From the NCBI GenBank assembly GCA_036768475.1, contig DAIPMW010000002.1, forward strand, positions 310,001 through 374,000: a stretch of DNA of 64,000 nucleotides, written 5' to 3'. Every line of letters begins with the position of its first letter. Within the stretch, counting starts at the first letter, position 1. Made by a program: the position numbers and the translations under genes. Source of the DNA: JAEUMD01 sp036768475 (GTDB taxonomy: Bacteria > Pseudomonadota > Alphaproteobacteria > Rhizobiales > Hyphomicrobiaceae). The notes under the pieces were generated by a model. The model was not told the origin of the DNA and ran no database searches. It worked only from the letters and a program-made list of their open reading frames with translations. Shown here in pieces: positions 54,284 to 63,320 of this stretch.

Positions 54284-55177
54284 ATGCTGAGCGAAATCGA
54301 ACGCACCGAAGTTATCGCCGCGGCGCGGCGCGGCGCCCACGACTATTATCTCTCCGCATTGCTGGCACCCGCACAGTCGCGGGACGACCTGCTGGTGCTG
54401 GCAGCTTTCGAGGGCGAGTTGCGTCGCATTGTCGAGACCGTTGGTGATCCGATCCTCGCCGAGATCCGCCTGCAATGGTGGCGTGATACGGTTGCCGCGA
54501 TTGCGGACACGCAACACAGCGGCCACCCGGTTGCCGATGCCCTGGCGCGGCTCGTCATGGCAGGCCATGTGTCGGCTGCTTCGCTGCAGGGAAGCATTGA
54601 CGCGCGGAGCGCCGATACCGGCACAGAACCCATTGCGTCGGACACGGACCTGGACAGTTATATTGATCGGACCGACGGCGCTGCGCTGGCGCGGGCGCTC
54701 GCGGTCGTCTCGGCGATCACGCCAGCGCCGGAGCCCTGTCCTGCAAGCGAACCAGCGTCCGAGATGACATTGGTACAGGCGGCTGGGCGGTGTGTCGGGC
54801 GCACGCGCATCTTGCTTGATCTGCCGCGGCAGCGCGCAACGGGGCGGGCTTTGCGACTGCCGGGCCTAGCTATCCAGGCAACGACCGCCTCAGATGGCCT
54901 CGAGGGAGGCGCCGGTGTGGCCGCTCAGAGTGACCGACTGGCGGCTCAATGTCGCAAATACGCCAATCAGGCCCAAACATATCTGGGTACTGTCCGCCGT
55001 GGCTGGGCCGAGTTGCCGCGCAGGCACAGGGCTGCACTCGGGCCGGTTGCCCTTGTGGGGCCTTATTTGCAGGGTCTGCAAAGGCTTGGATGCCTTGAGC
55101 CGCACCCCGGGGGCGTGATCGCACCCGTCTCGCGCATGGCGCGATTGTGGTGGGCTGTCCGCTTCGCCCGGTTGTGA
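54284..55177 (+). CDS. Squalene/phytoene synthase-like protein (NDUFAF6 type)
   Basis: A 297-residue all-helical protein of the trans-isoprenyl synthase fold. The first aspartate-rich motif of true synthases is replaced by AAFEGELRRI, and EIRLQWWRDTV follows, as in NDUFAF6-like proteins, which are not catalytic prenyl synthases. The human NDUFAF6 protein helps assemble complex I. Residues 145-180 are Pro/Glu-rich and poorly conserved in style. Location after the Mth938 gene supports the assembly role; no carotenoid or hopanoid genes adjoin it. Confidence 0.78.
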   Translation: MLSEIERTEVIAAARRGAHDYYLSALLAPAQSRDDLLVLAAFEGELRRIVETVGDPILAEIRLQWWRDTVAAIADTQHSGHPVADALARLVMAGHVSAASLQGSIDARSADTGTEPIASDTDLDSYIDRTDGAALARALAVVSAITPAPEPCPASEPASEMTLVQAAGRCVGRTRILLDLPRQRATGRALRLPGLAIQATTASDGLEGGAGVAAQSDRLAAQCRKYANQAQTYLGTVRRGWAELPRRHRAALGPVALVGPYLQGLQRLGCLEPHPGGVIAPVSRMARLWWAVRFARL

Positions 55178-55243
55178 GCGCCGGTGGCGGCTGCTCGAGC
55201 TGGCGATCATGGCAGCGAAGCGTCCGTGGTTTGGAGAGATCAG

Positions 55244-57529
55244 ATGAGACGGGGCTCTGTCCGCACGCAACGCGCTGCACGGTGTGCGCTGGGTATTGCG
55301 ATTGCTGGTCTAGCGGTTGCCGGCGGCCTCCCGCGCGTCCAGGCGCAGGACAGCTATGCACCGGGCGGGTCTGTCGTCATCACGCCACTGCCGCCGCCGC
55401 AGGGCGACCAGCAACCTTTGCCTCTGCCGCCGATCGATCCGCTGCCGAATGCGCCCACGCCGCCGGCGGCAGTTCCCGGGTCCGACGCTGCCAATGCCGC
55501 GCCTTCCGGCATGTCCAAAAACGTGAAGCGCGAAAGCCTGATGCCGCGCACGCCTGACGAGATCGAGAAGATCATCGAAGCCGCACCCGCAGCCCAAGGC
55601 GTGCCGGACCGGCCGGACCTGGAAGATCCCGCTGACGCCGCCGTTCGCACCGCCCTGCCGAGCTTCCGCGGCAGGCCTCTCGCTCCGAAGCTCAGTTGGA
55701 GCGTTGAAAATCCGTTTCGCTTCTTTACCGATCCCGCAGTCACGGAAATGCACCGGAGAGCCTACGCGGCGCTACAGGGCGGTGAACGGCGCAACCCCGT
55801 GCTTGCTACCGAGCGGCTGCTTTCAGCGCGAGAGCCGCGCGGCTGGGCAGCTCACGCCATCGACACGACATGCTGGGACACGCGCCTCAACAAGCATCGA
55901 TGTGACAATCGCAGCGACTACCTGTCGCCGCGGATGCATCGCGTCTCAATTTCGCTCGAAGGCATAGCGGACGCCGCCACCGTCTCTTGCCAATGGTCGT
56001 CGGTCCCGCGTGACACGGGCATCAACACGGCGCCGCCCGTGACAGCTCTTCAGCCTTGCAGCATGCCGCTGAGGCTCGAGGTGCCCTATCCGGCCGGAGC
56101 GGACGTCGCCGTTTCCGTCGGCGGTGTCGAGTTGCAGCGTACGACAATCAAGGTTCAGGATCTGCTGATCGTCGGTATGGGCGACAGCTTTGCCTCCGGC
56201 GAGGGCAATCCGGACGTGCCCGTGAGCTTCTCGCGCGAGCGCGCGACGTCTTATGGTGACGCCAAGAGCGAGCCCACCGTGAGCGGCTTTCCTGCCCGCG
56301 ATGGCGACTGGAAGCAGATCGGCGACAAGGCTTTCATCAACGGCAATGCACGCTGGCTGGACCAGGCCTGCCATCGCTCGTTGTACTCGCATCAGTTGCG
56401 CGCAGCACTGCAATTGGCCATCGAGGCGCCGCATCGGGCAGTGACCTACGTTGGCCTCGCCTGTTCCGGCGCCGAGATCACCGATGGGCTGTTCTTGCGC
56501 TACAAGGGCAACGAGTGGGTGCCCAACCCGCCGCAGCTGTCGCAGATTTCAGCCGCCGCCCAGGCGCAATGTGACAAGACGCGCGCCCAACCGCAGGACC
56601 TGCCAGAGGCCTATCACATCAAGGGTGCGGTGCCGGAACTTGGCGGCCTCGTGCTCTACAAATGCCCGGTCGAACACGCTCGCGCTATAGACCTCCTGTT
56701 TCTTTCCATCGGCGGAAACGACATCGGCTTCGCGCGCCTTCTCGCAAATGCCATCCTGAGCAATCAATCGACGCTGCGAAAGCTCGGCGGCTGGATCGGT
56801 GAGGTGCATGGCCAGTCGGAGGCATCCGGTCTGCTCGACACCCTCAACGAGCGATACAAGGCGTTGAACCGTGCATTGCACAACATCCTGCATATTCCGT
56901 GGAACGAGAGCGATCGCATCCTGCTGACGGGATATCCCGGCCTCGCCCTGCTCGGCGATGGCAGCCAGGTCTGCCCCGATGGCGCGGCCGGTATGGATGT
57001 CGTCACCGACTTCCACCTCAGTGCTCAAAAGGCACGCGAAGGCGTTTGGGTGTCCGACAAGCTCAACCGCATCATGGCGAGTAGCGCTAGGAAGTACGGC
57101 TGGACGTTCGTCGAGCACCACCGCCGCGCCTTTGTCGATCGCGGCGTCTGCGCGGGCTTCACGGATAACGCCTTCTCCATCGCCGATGACCTTCGCCTGC
57201 CGCGCAAGATCAATGGCCGCTGGGAGCCCTTTAATCCGGCCGACTATCGGCCCTACGCCAAACGTCAGCGCTGGTTCCGCACGCCTAACGATGCATTTCT
57301 GACGGCCAATTTCCACGTTGCGCCGTCGATCCTGCAGAAGGCGTTGAAGCTCAAGAGCCTGTCCTATTTCCAGCTCGTTCTGGCCGCGACCTATTCCGGT
57401 GCCTTCCATCCGACGGCCGAGGGTCATGCCGCCATCGCCGATGCTCTGGTCGAGCAGTCTCGCGCCGTTCTGGAACGCTATGGAGCGGGTACGCCGATCT
57501 ACGCCGATCGTGGACACGCCGCCCAATAG
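55244..57529 (+). CDS. Secreted SGNH/GDSL hydrolase, large
   Basis: A 761-residue protein. The signal peptide ends near residue 34 (RVQA before QDSYAPGG). Residues about 35-300 are a proline-rich linker and an unassigned domain; the SGNH domain follows. Block I is MGDSFASGEG with Ser315, block III is SIGGNDIGF with Asn492, and block V is AFHPTAEGH with His722. It should be an exported esterase or lipase acting on lipids, polysaccharides or acyl groups; the substrate is unknown. The ATG at 55244 follows GGAGAG. It stands 66 bp after the phytoene-synthase-like gene. Confidence 0.82.
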   Translation: MRRGSVRTQRAARCALGIAIAGLAVAGGLPRVQAQDSYAPGGSVVITPLPPPQGDQQPLPLPPIDPLPNAPTPPAAVPGSDAANAAPSGMSKNVKRESLMPRTPDEIEKIIEAAPAAQGVPDRPDLEDPADAAVRTALPSFRGRPLAPKLSWSVENPFRFFTDPAVTEMHRRAYAALQGGERRNPVLATERLLSAREPRGWAAHAIDTTCWDTRLNKHRCDNRSDYLSPRMHRVSISLEGIADAATVSCQWSSVPRDTGINTAPPVTALQPCSMPLRLEVPYPAGADVAVSVGGVELQRTTIKVQDLLIVGMGDSFASGEGNPDVPVSFSRERATSYGDAKSEPTVSGFPARDGDWKQIGDKAFINGNARWLDQACHRSLYSHQLRAALQLAIEAPHRAVTYVGLACSGAEITDGLFLRYKGNEWVPNPPQLSQISAAAQAQCDKTRAQPQDLPEAYHIKGAVPELGGLVLYKCPVEHARAIDLLFLSIGGNDIGFARLLANAILSNQSTLRKLGGWIGEVHGQSEASGLLDTLNERYKALNRALHNILHIPWNESDRILLTGYPGLALLGDGSQVCPDGAAGMDVVTDFHLSAQKAREGVWVSDKLNRIMASSARKYGWTFVEHHRRAFVDRGVCAGFTDNAFSIADDLRLPRKINGRWEPFNPADYRPYAKRQRWFRTPNDAFLTANFHVAPSILQKALKLKSLSYFQLVLAATYSGAFHPTAEGHAAIADALVEQSRAVLERYGAGTPIYADRGHAAQ

Positions 57530-57642
57530 CGCGGGGCTCACAGCCATGCCCGCAGCGTTAGGCTGCTGCGTTGCGACGGGCTCTTGAAATTCGCCCCGCA
57601 TCGCGCCACGCTGCAGCTCTGCAAGAATGGGGAGACGAAGCG

Positions 57643-58179
57643 ATGGCGCAGGAAATGGTTCTGACCGTGATCGCACGCGACCGGCCGGGCCTGATCAAGG
57701 CGCTGTCCGAAACGATCGATACCCATGCTGGAAACTGGATCGACAGCTCCATGGCACGGCTGGGCGGCGAATTCGCAGGGATCGTACGGATTGCGGTGCC
57801 CGACGAGAATGCGTCCGCGCTGGAAGCGGCCCTCGGCTCACTTGGCGATGCCGGCATCTGGGTGACGATCCGCCGTGGTGAGCCGGTTTCCGTGCCGTCC
57901 ATTGCGCGCGGGCGTCACATCCGCATCTCACTCACCGGTGTCGATCATCCCGGCATCATCCACGAGGTTTCCGCCGCGCTTGCTGCTCTGGATGTCAGCA
58001 TCGACGAGCTCAACTCGCGCATTTTCACCGGATCGATGTCAGGAGAAGCGATGTTCGAGGCCAATGCGGACGTCGTGCTACCCGCCGGTCTCGACGAAGC
58101 AAACGTGCGTGACCGGCTTGAGGAGCTTGCCCACGACCTCGTCGTCGAGCTGCAGGTGTTCGGCGAGGCTGCTGCTTGA
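57643..58179 (+). CDS. Double ACT-domain protein, GcvR-like
   Basis: A 178-residue protein made of two ACT amino-acid-binding domains: VLTVIARDRPGLIKALSE at 5-22 and ISLTGVDHPGIIHEVSAAL in the second half. It resembles GcvR, the glycine-responsive partner that represses the gcv system in enterobacteria, though no GcvA is nearby. GGGGAG precedes the ATG. It is convergent with gcvPB, 33 bp away, which supports a link to glycine cleavage. Confidence 0.8.
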   Translation: MAQEMVLTVIARDRPGLIKALSETIDTHAGNWIDSSMARLGGEFAGIVRIAVPDENASALEAALGSLGDAGIWVTIRRGEPVSVPSIARGRHIRISLTGVDHPGIIHEVSAALAALDVSIDELNSRIFTGSMSGEAMFEANADVVLPAGLDEANVRDRLEELAHDLVVELQVFGEAAA

Positions 58180-58212
58180 GTTGAGCCTGGACCGAGGCGG
58201 CGCAACTCGCGC

Positions 58213-59793
58213 TCACTCCGCTGCTTCCTTCTTCTCTGACGCCGGTACCCACCTCAGCTTCGGCTCGCGTGCCGCGCGCGTCTCGTCGAGCCGTCGGCGT
58301 GGTGTGAAGCGCGGCGCGCTGGTGAACCGCTCTGTCTCGCCGGCCTTTGCCGCCTGCACCAGATCGCGCAGCGTGGCGATGAAATTGTCGAGACTTTCCC
58401 GACTTTCGCTCTCCGTCGGCTCGATCAGCATCGCTCCGTGCACGACGAGCGGGAAGTACATCGTCATCGGATGGTATCCCTCGTCGATCATCGCTTTGGC
58501 GAAATCGAGCGTCGTCACGCCGGTATCCTTGAGGAACTTGTCGTCGAACAAAACCTCGTGCATGCACGCCTGATCGCCGAATGGCTGGCTCATCACGTCA
58601 CGCAGTCCAGCGCGCACGTAGTTGGCGTTGAGCACTGCATCCTCCGAGGCCTGCCGCATGCCGTCGGCTCCGTGGCTGAGCATGTAGGCGAGTGCGCGCA
58701 CAAACATGCCCATCTGCCCGTGGAAGGCAGTGAGCCGGCCGAACGGGTCCGCGCCGAGCGCCTCGGCTTCCGAGAGTGTCTCCACCAGTCGCGCCACGCC
58801 CGCCTCGTTGCGCGCGATGAACGGCAGCGGCGCGAATTTCGCAAGGCGTTCCGACAGAACGACCGGTCCCGCGCCGGGGCCGCCGCCGCCGTGCGGCGTG
58901 GAGAACGTCTTGTGCAGGTTGATGTGCATCGCGTCGATGCCGAGATCGCCCGGGCGCACCTTGCCGACGATGGCGTTGAAGTTGGCGCCGTCACAGTAGA
59001 AGTACGCGCCCGACTCGTGCACGGCCTCCGCGATCTCCACGATTTCAGGCTCGAACAGGCCGCACGTGTTGGGGTTCGTCAGCATGATGGCCGCGACGTC
59101 GGAACCGAGCGCAGCCTTGACGTCGGCGGCGGCAACGGTGCCATTGGGTTTGGCTGCCACGGTCTTTACCGAATAACCCATGAAGGCGGCCGTCGCTGGA
59201 TTGGTGCCGTGCGCGCTTTCCGGCACCAGAACGACGCGCCGCGCCGTGTCGCCTGCCGCATCATGCGCCGTCTTTATGGCGAGCATGCCGGTCAGCTCAC
59301 CGTGCGCGCCGGCCTTCGGACTCATGGCGACCGCCGGCATGCCGGTCAGTTCCATGAGATAGTGGCTGAGCTGCTCGATAAGCGCGATGGCGCCAGCGAC
59401 CGTGGATTGCGGTTGCAGCGGATGCACGTCGGAAAAACCCGGCGATCGTGCCATCTTTTCGTTCAGCCGAGGGTTGTGCTTCATGGTGCAGGAGCCCAGC
59501 GGATAGAGGCCCGCATCGATCGCATAGTTCATGCGCGACAGGCGCACGTAATGGCGTATGGCCTCGGGCTCTGCGAGACCGGGAAGTCCGATGGCGCCGG
59601 TGCGCGCGACGTCTCCCAGACGGAATGGTGTATCACCGGCAGCCGGCAGATCGACGCCCGTCTTATCCGGTCGTCCCCGCTCGAAGATCAACGGCTCCTC
59701 GTGATCGAGCCCGCGATGACCTGTGAAATTGGGTGTCGCGCTGACGGCGTCGCGGCCCGGATCGGTCGGCCGGCCCTGTCGGTTCATGCTCAT
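58213..59793 (-). CDS. gcvPB: Glycine dehydrogenase (decarboxylating) subunit 2
   Basis: A 526-residue PLP subunit of the split P-protein of the glycine cleavage system. The PLP lysine is Lys295 in INLHKTFSTPHGGGGPG; PLGSCTMKHNPRLNE and VPESAHGTNPATAAF are diagnostic. The ATG overlaps the gcvPA stop (ATGA), so the subunits are translationally coupled. A very long antisense frame opposite it is an artefact of codon bias. Confidence 0.96.
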   Translation of the reverse strand: MSMNRQGRPTDPGRDAVSATPNFTGHRGLDHEEPLIFERGRPDKTGVDLPAAGDTPFRLGDVARTGAIGLPGLAEPEAIRHYVRLSRMNYAIDAGLYPLGSCTMKHNPRLNEKMARSPGFSDVHPLQPQSTVAGAIALIEQLSHYLMELTGMPAVAMSPKAGAHGELTGMLAIKTAHDAAGDTARRVVLVPESAHGTNPATAAFMGYSVKTVAAKPNGTVAAADVKAALGSDVAAIMLTNPNTCGLFEPEIVEIAEAVHESGAYFYCDGANFNAIVGKVRPGDLGIDAMHINLHKTFSTPHGGGGPGAGPVVLSERLAKFAPLPFIARNEAGVARLVETLSEAEALGADPFGRLTAFHGQMGMFVRALAYMLSHGADGMRQASEDAVLNANYVRAGLRDVMSQPFGDQACMHEVLFDDKFLKDTGVTTLDFAKAMIDEGYHPMTMYFPLVVHGAMLIEPTESESRESLDNFIATLRDLVQAAKAGETERFTSAPRFTPRRRLDETRAAREPKLRWVPASEKKEAAE

Positions 59794-61136
59794 TGCAGCA
59801 CCTCCTTCAGCGCTGCGGCGAAGGCGGCGCGATCGGCGTCCGTGTTGGTCTCTGTTGAGGCAACGACGATGAGATCGTTCAGCTCCGCACGCTCCGGCTC
59901 CAATCGCGATACGGGCACGCCACCTAGAACGCCTCGTGCCGCCAGCTTCTCGATGACGTCCGCTGCGCTCCCCGGCACCCGGATCGTGAACTCGTTGAAG
60001 AACGCCTGGTTGATGAGTTCAACGCCCGGTACGGCGGCAAGCAGGTTCGCCAGCGCGACAGCATTGGCATGGTTGACCGCGGCCAGTAGCCGATAGCCAC
60101 GCTCGCCGAGCAGCGTCAGGTGGATCGAGAAGGCGAGCGCGCACAGCCCCGAGTTGGTGCAGATGTTGGAGGTCGCCTTCTCGCGGCGGATGTGCTGCTC
60201 GCGCGTCGACAGCGTCAAAACGAAACCGCGCCGCCCTTCCACATCGACCGTCTCGCCGCAAAGCCGACCCGGCATCTGCCGCACGTGCTTCTGCCGGCAG
60301 GCGAAAAGCCCGACATATGGCCCGCCGAAATTGAGGCCATTTCCGATCGACTGGCCCTCCGCCGTGACGATGTCGGCGCCCATCTCGCCGGGTGACTTTA
60401 TGGCGCCGAGCGCGACGATCTCCGTGACGGCGACGATCAGCACGGCCCCCTTTGCATGCGCGGCAGCAGCCACGTCGGACAGGTCCTTGATGGTGCCGAA
60501 AAAGCTCGGATACTGAACCACCACGCAAGATGTCTCATCGTCGATCGCGGAAACGATGTCCTCAGTGCCGCGCGCATCCGCTGCGAGCGCCATGACCTGC
60601 ATGCCACCGTGGTGCGATAGCGTACAGATGACATCCCGGTATTGCGGATGAAGCCCGCCCGACAGCAGCGCCTTCTTGCGACGCGTGATGCGATGCGCCA
60701 TCAGCACGGCCTCGGCCGTCGCCGTCGAACCGTCGTACATCGAGGCGTTCGCCACATCCATTCCGGTGATCAGCGCCACTTGTGTCTGGAACTCGAACAG
60801 CGTTTGCAGCGTGCCCTGCGCAATCTCCGGCTGATACGGTGTATAGCTCGTCAGGAACTCCGAGCGCTGTATGAGATGATCGACGCTCGCTGGTACATGA
60901 TGGCGATAGGCGCCGGCGCCACAGAAGAACGGTACTGAGCCCGCAGCGGTGCTGGCTGAGGAAAGTCTGGCGAGCGTACGCTCCACCTCCATTTCGCTCT
61001 GCGTTAGCGGCAGGCGGGGCAAGTCCGTCATCAGCTTGCCGTTCGGCACGGCTGCGAAAAGATCATCGATGTTGCCGACGCCGATCCGCTCCAGCATGTG
61101 GCGGCGGTCGGCATCTTCGAGCGGAAGGTAACGCAT
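59790..61136 (-). CDS. gcvPA: Glycine dehydrogenase (decarboxylating) subunit 1
   Basis: A 448-residue subunit that pairs with GcvPB to decarboxylate glycine and pass the aminomethyl group to GcvH. MRYLPLEDADRRHML at the start, GAGAYRHHVPASVDHL and YTPYQPEIAQGTLQ are family signatures. The ATG at 61136 has GAGG upstream; a TTG at 61148 is in frame. It follows gcvH with a 266-bp gap that holds repeat copy E. Confidence 0.96.
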   Translation of the reverse strand: MRYLPLEDADRRHMLERIGVGNIDDLFAAVPNGKLMTDLPRLPLTQSEMEVERTLARLSSASTAAGSVPFFCGAGAYRHHVPASVDHLIQRSEFLTSYTPYQPEIAQGTLQTLFEFQTQVALITGMDVANASMYDGSTATAEAVLMAHRITRRKKALLSGGLHPQYRDVICTLSHHGGMQVMALAADARGTEDIVSAIDDETSCVVVQYPSFFGTIKDLSDVAAAAHAKGAVLIVAVTEIVALGAIKSPGEMGADIVTAEGQSIGNGLNFGGPYVGLFACRQKHVRQMPGRLCGETVDVEGRRGFVLTLSTREQHIRREKATSNICTNSGLCALAFSIHLTLLGERGYRLLAAVNHANAVALANLLAAVPGVELINQAFFNEFTIRVPGSAADVIEKLAARGVLGGVPVSRLEPERAELNDLIVVASTETNTDADRAAFAAALKEVLQ

Positions 61137-61175
61137 CTGCTGCCTCAAATGGCGAGAGCCTGATTGTCGCGACGT

Positions 61176-61277
61176 TTGAGCATGTTTGCTTGAAGTGTGC
61201 AGCGGTTCAGCGCGAAAAGCATGCTCAAAACAATGGGGTCATCGCAAACGTGTTTTTATCGAACAAGAGTGCGATCT
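61176..61277 (+). repeat. RIME-like repeat, copy E (degenerate)
   Basis: Hairpin 1 is clear (TGAGCATGTTTGCTTGAAG, TTCAGCGCGAAAAGCATGCTC). Hairpin 2 is decayed, with ATCGCAAACG and GTGCGATC at the expected places. It is oriented against the gcv operon, inside which it lies, between gcvH and gcvPA. Confidence 0.7.
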
Positions 61278-61402
61278 CGCTTCGATTGTCCGATGAAGAC
61301 GTCAATCAGACACTGAAACAAGACTGGGAAGGCCGTGGCGGCACGGGCGGGTGAAGGAGACCTGAGCCTGCGGCGCGGACACGGGCGGAATGCGCTCCGC
61401 CA

Positions 61403-61780
61403 TCATCCGCTTTCTGCAATGAATGCGTCATAGGCCACGCGGTCGAGCAGCGATTGGGCTGCGTTGACGTCGGCCAGCCGCATCTTGAAGAACCACGCCT
61501 TGCCCTCAGCATCTTCGTTGACGAGTGCCGGGTTGGCTGCGAGATCCTCGTTGGCCTCGACGACCTCGCCCTCGAGCGGCGCGAAAACGTCACTTGCGGC
61601 CTTCACGCTTTCGACCACGGCCACGGCCTCGCCCGCCGCCACTTTGCGGCCGACTTCGGGTAACTCGACGAACACGATGTCTCCCAGTTGCTCCTGCGCG
61701 TGCACGGTGACGCCGATGGTAGCGACATCGCCCTCAATGCGGAGGTATTCGTGATCCTTGGTGAAGCGCTCCAGTGCCAT
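61403..61780 (-). CDS. gcvH: Glycine cleavage system H protein
   Basis: A 125-residue lipoyl carrier protein. The lipoyl lysine is Lys60 in VVESVKAASD; FTKDHEYLRIEGDVATIG and GDIVFVELPEVG are typical. It shuttles the aminomethyl group from GcvPA/B to GcvT. The ATG at 61780 fits homologues; the frame extends to 61822 without conservation. It follows gcvT with an 88-bp gap. Confidence 0.96.
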   Translation of the reverse strand: MALERFTKDHEYLRIEGDVATIGVTVHAQEQLGDIVFVELPEVGRKVAAGEAVAVVESVKAASDVFAPLEGEVVEANEDLAANPALVNEDAEGKAWFFKMRLADVNAAQSLLDRVAYDAFIAESG

Positions 61781-61868
61781 ATGCGAAGTTCCTTTCTGGC
61801 TAGCCATCGGCGGGAATGCCAAGAGCGGGAGACGATGAAGGGTATTGGGCAGGATTGTGAAACGGGCG

Positions 61869-63041
61869 TCAACGCACCTTGCGATGAAAGCGATGCGCTA
61901 CGAACGGCAGTGTCACGACTTTAGCCGGCAGCCCTTTGCCGCGCACGACGAGCTGCAAGGGTGTATCTGGTTGCGCACTTGACGGCGGCACGTAGCCCAT
62001 CGCTATCGGGCCATCGACCGACGGCCCGAAACCGCCCGACGTGACAACGCCAATCTGCTCGCCGGAAGATGACAGGATCTGAGCACCCTCGCGCGCGGGC
62101 GCCCGTCCTTCCGGCCGTATGCCCACGCGCACTCGGCTTGCGCCCTCGCCAAGCTCACGCTGGATGCGCGCCGCGCCGGGAAATCCACCCTCATTGCGCC
62201 GCCGCTTCTGGATCGACCAGACGAGGCCAGCCTCAACCGGTGATGTCGTTTCGTCGATGTCATGGCCGTAAAGGCATAAACCCGCTTCGAGTCGCAGCGA
62301 ATCGCGTGCACCCAGTCCGATCGGAGCGACGCGCGGATCGGCAAGCAGCATGCCCCAGAGCCGCACGACGTCGTCAGCGAGCACCGAGATCTCGTAACCG
62401 TCCTCGCCGGTGTAGCCGGAGCGGGACACGTGCGCTGAGATACCCTTGAGGTCGAGGCGCCGCGCGCTCATGAAGCCCATGGACGCAGCTTCAGGCGCGA
62501 TCGCGGCCAAAACGTCCGCAGCCTTCGGCCCTTGTAGAGCCAGCAATGCGTAGTGCCGGTTGGGCACCAGCCGTATCGATTTTGTTTGATCGGCGAGCGC
62601 CGCGATGCGGGTGAAGTCGAGCTCTTTGCGCGCTGCGTTCACCACAAGCAACAGCACGCCCTTGCGTACCTCGGTCTCGCTTCTGGTCACCATCAGATCG
62701 TCGATGATGCCGCCGTCCTCGTTCAGCAATTGCGTGTAGCGCTGCTGACCGGGTTTCAACTCGACGAGCGCCGCCGGTACGAGCTGCTCGAGAAACTCCG
62801 CCACTGTTTCGTGCTTCTTGTCGGCGGAAACGAGATAGGCCTGTCCCATGTGGGAAACATCGAACAGCCCCGCCTGCTCGCGGGTCCAAAGGTGTTCCTT
62901 GAGTACGCCTCGCGGATACTGCACCGGCATCTCATAGCCCGCGAACGGCACCATCTTGGCGCCGGCGGCAATATGGGCGTCGTAAAGCGGTGTGCGGTGC
63001 AGCGGCACACTCTGTTCGGAGTTGGACACGGTGGCGTTCAT
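61869..63041 (-). CDS. gcvT: Glycine cleavage system T protein (aminomethyltransferase)
   Basis: A 390-residue tetrahydrofolate-dependent enzyme. RTPLYDAHIAAGAKMVPFAGYEMP at the start (only part of the signature), FDVSHMGQ, and SGYTGEDGYEI are diagnostic. The ATG at 63041 follows GGGGAG; an in-frame ATG at 63062 lies just before the riboswitch hairpin and has no ribosome site. It is the first gene of gcvT-H-PA-PB, controlled by the glycine riboswitch upstream. Confidence 0.95.
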   Translation of the reverse strand: MNATVSNSEQSVPLHRTPLYDAHIAAGAKMVPFAGYEMPVQYPRGVLKEHLWTREQAGLFDVSHMGQAYLVSADKKHETVAEFLEQLVPAALVELKPGQQRYTQLLNEDGGIIDDLMVTRSETEVRKGVLLLVVNAARKELDFTRIAALADQTKSIRLVPNRHYALLALQGPKAADVLAAIAPEAASMGFMSARRLDLKGISAHVSRSGYTGEDGYEISVLADDVVRLWGMLLADPRVAPIGLGARDSLRLEAGLCLYGHDIDETTSPVEAGLVWSIQKRRRNEGGFPGAARIQRELGEGASRVRVGIRPEGRAPAREGAQILSSSGEQIGVVTSGGFGPSVDGPIAMGYVPPSSAQPDTPLQLVVRGKGLPAKVVTLPFVAHRFHRKVR

Positions 63042-63065
63042 GGGCAGGCTCCCCGGGCTCATGAT

Positions 63066-63087
63066 CGGACAGGCGCACGGCTGTCCG
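63066..63087 (-). promoter_or_regulatory. Expression-platform hairpin of the glycine riboswitch
   Basis: A perfect 7-bp stem, CGGACAG and CTGTCCG with an 8-base loop, lies between the second aptamer and the gcvT ribosome site. It may form the switching element that links glycine binding to translation of gcvT. The mechanism is inferred. Confidence 0.5.
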
Positions 63088-63094
63088 GTGAGAA

Positions 63095-63320
63095 GCCCCC
63101 TCTGTCGCGGAACCTGAGAGATTGGGCCCCTGCCGCATTATGCATGCGCGGCTGAGCGGGCCTTGTCCCCTTGGGTGAGCTTGCGTGTGTGGATCACCGC
63201 GCGCAAGCTGCTTTCCAGAGTTCGATCAGGCGGCGCGGTCCTTTTGCCTGAGAGTTTCCGGGGCGGTTGCTCCTTCGGCGCCGGCTGATGCGAAACGAGA
63301 GCCGGTCTCTCCCACGTGCC
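63095..63320 (-). promoter_or_regulatory. Tandem glycine riboswitch upstream of gcvT
   Basis: Two aptamers in minus orientation. The first (about 63236-63316) has GGGAGAGACCGG, GCGCCGAAGGAGCAACC and AAACTCTCAGGCAAAAGGAC. The second (about 63096-63222) has CTCTGGAAAGC, CACCCAAGGGGACAAGG and AATCTCTCAGGTTCCGCGAC. CCGAAGGAGCAA / CCAAGGGGACAA and CTCTCAGG are the conserved glycine-riboswitch core. Cooperative glycine binding turns on the cleavage operon in this class. Confidence 0.93.

Noticed and set aside
58438..60096. 552-residue plus-strand frame opposite gcvPB and gcvPA
   Set aside because: Shadow frame; the minus strand has clear gcvP motifs and the ATGA coupling.
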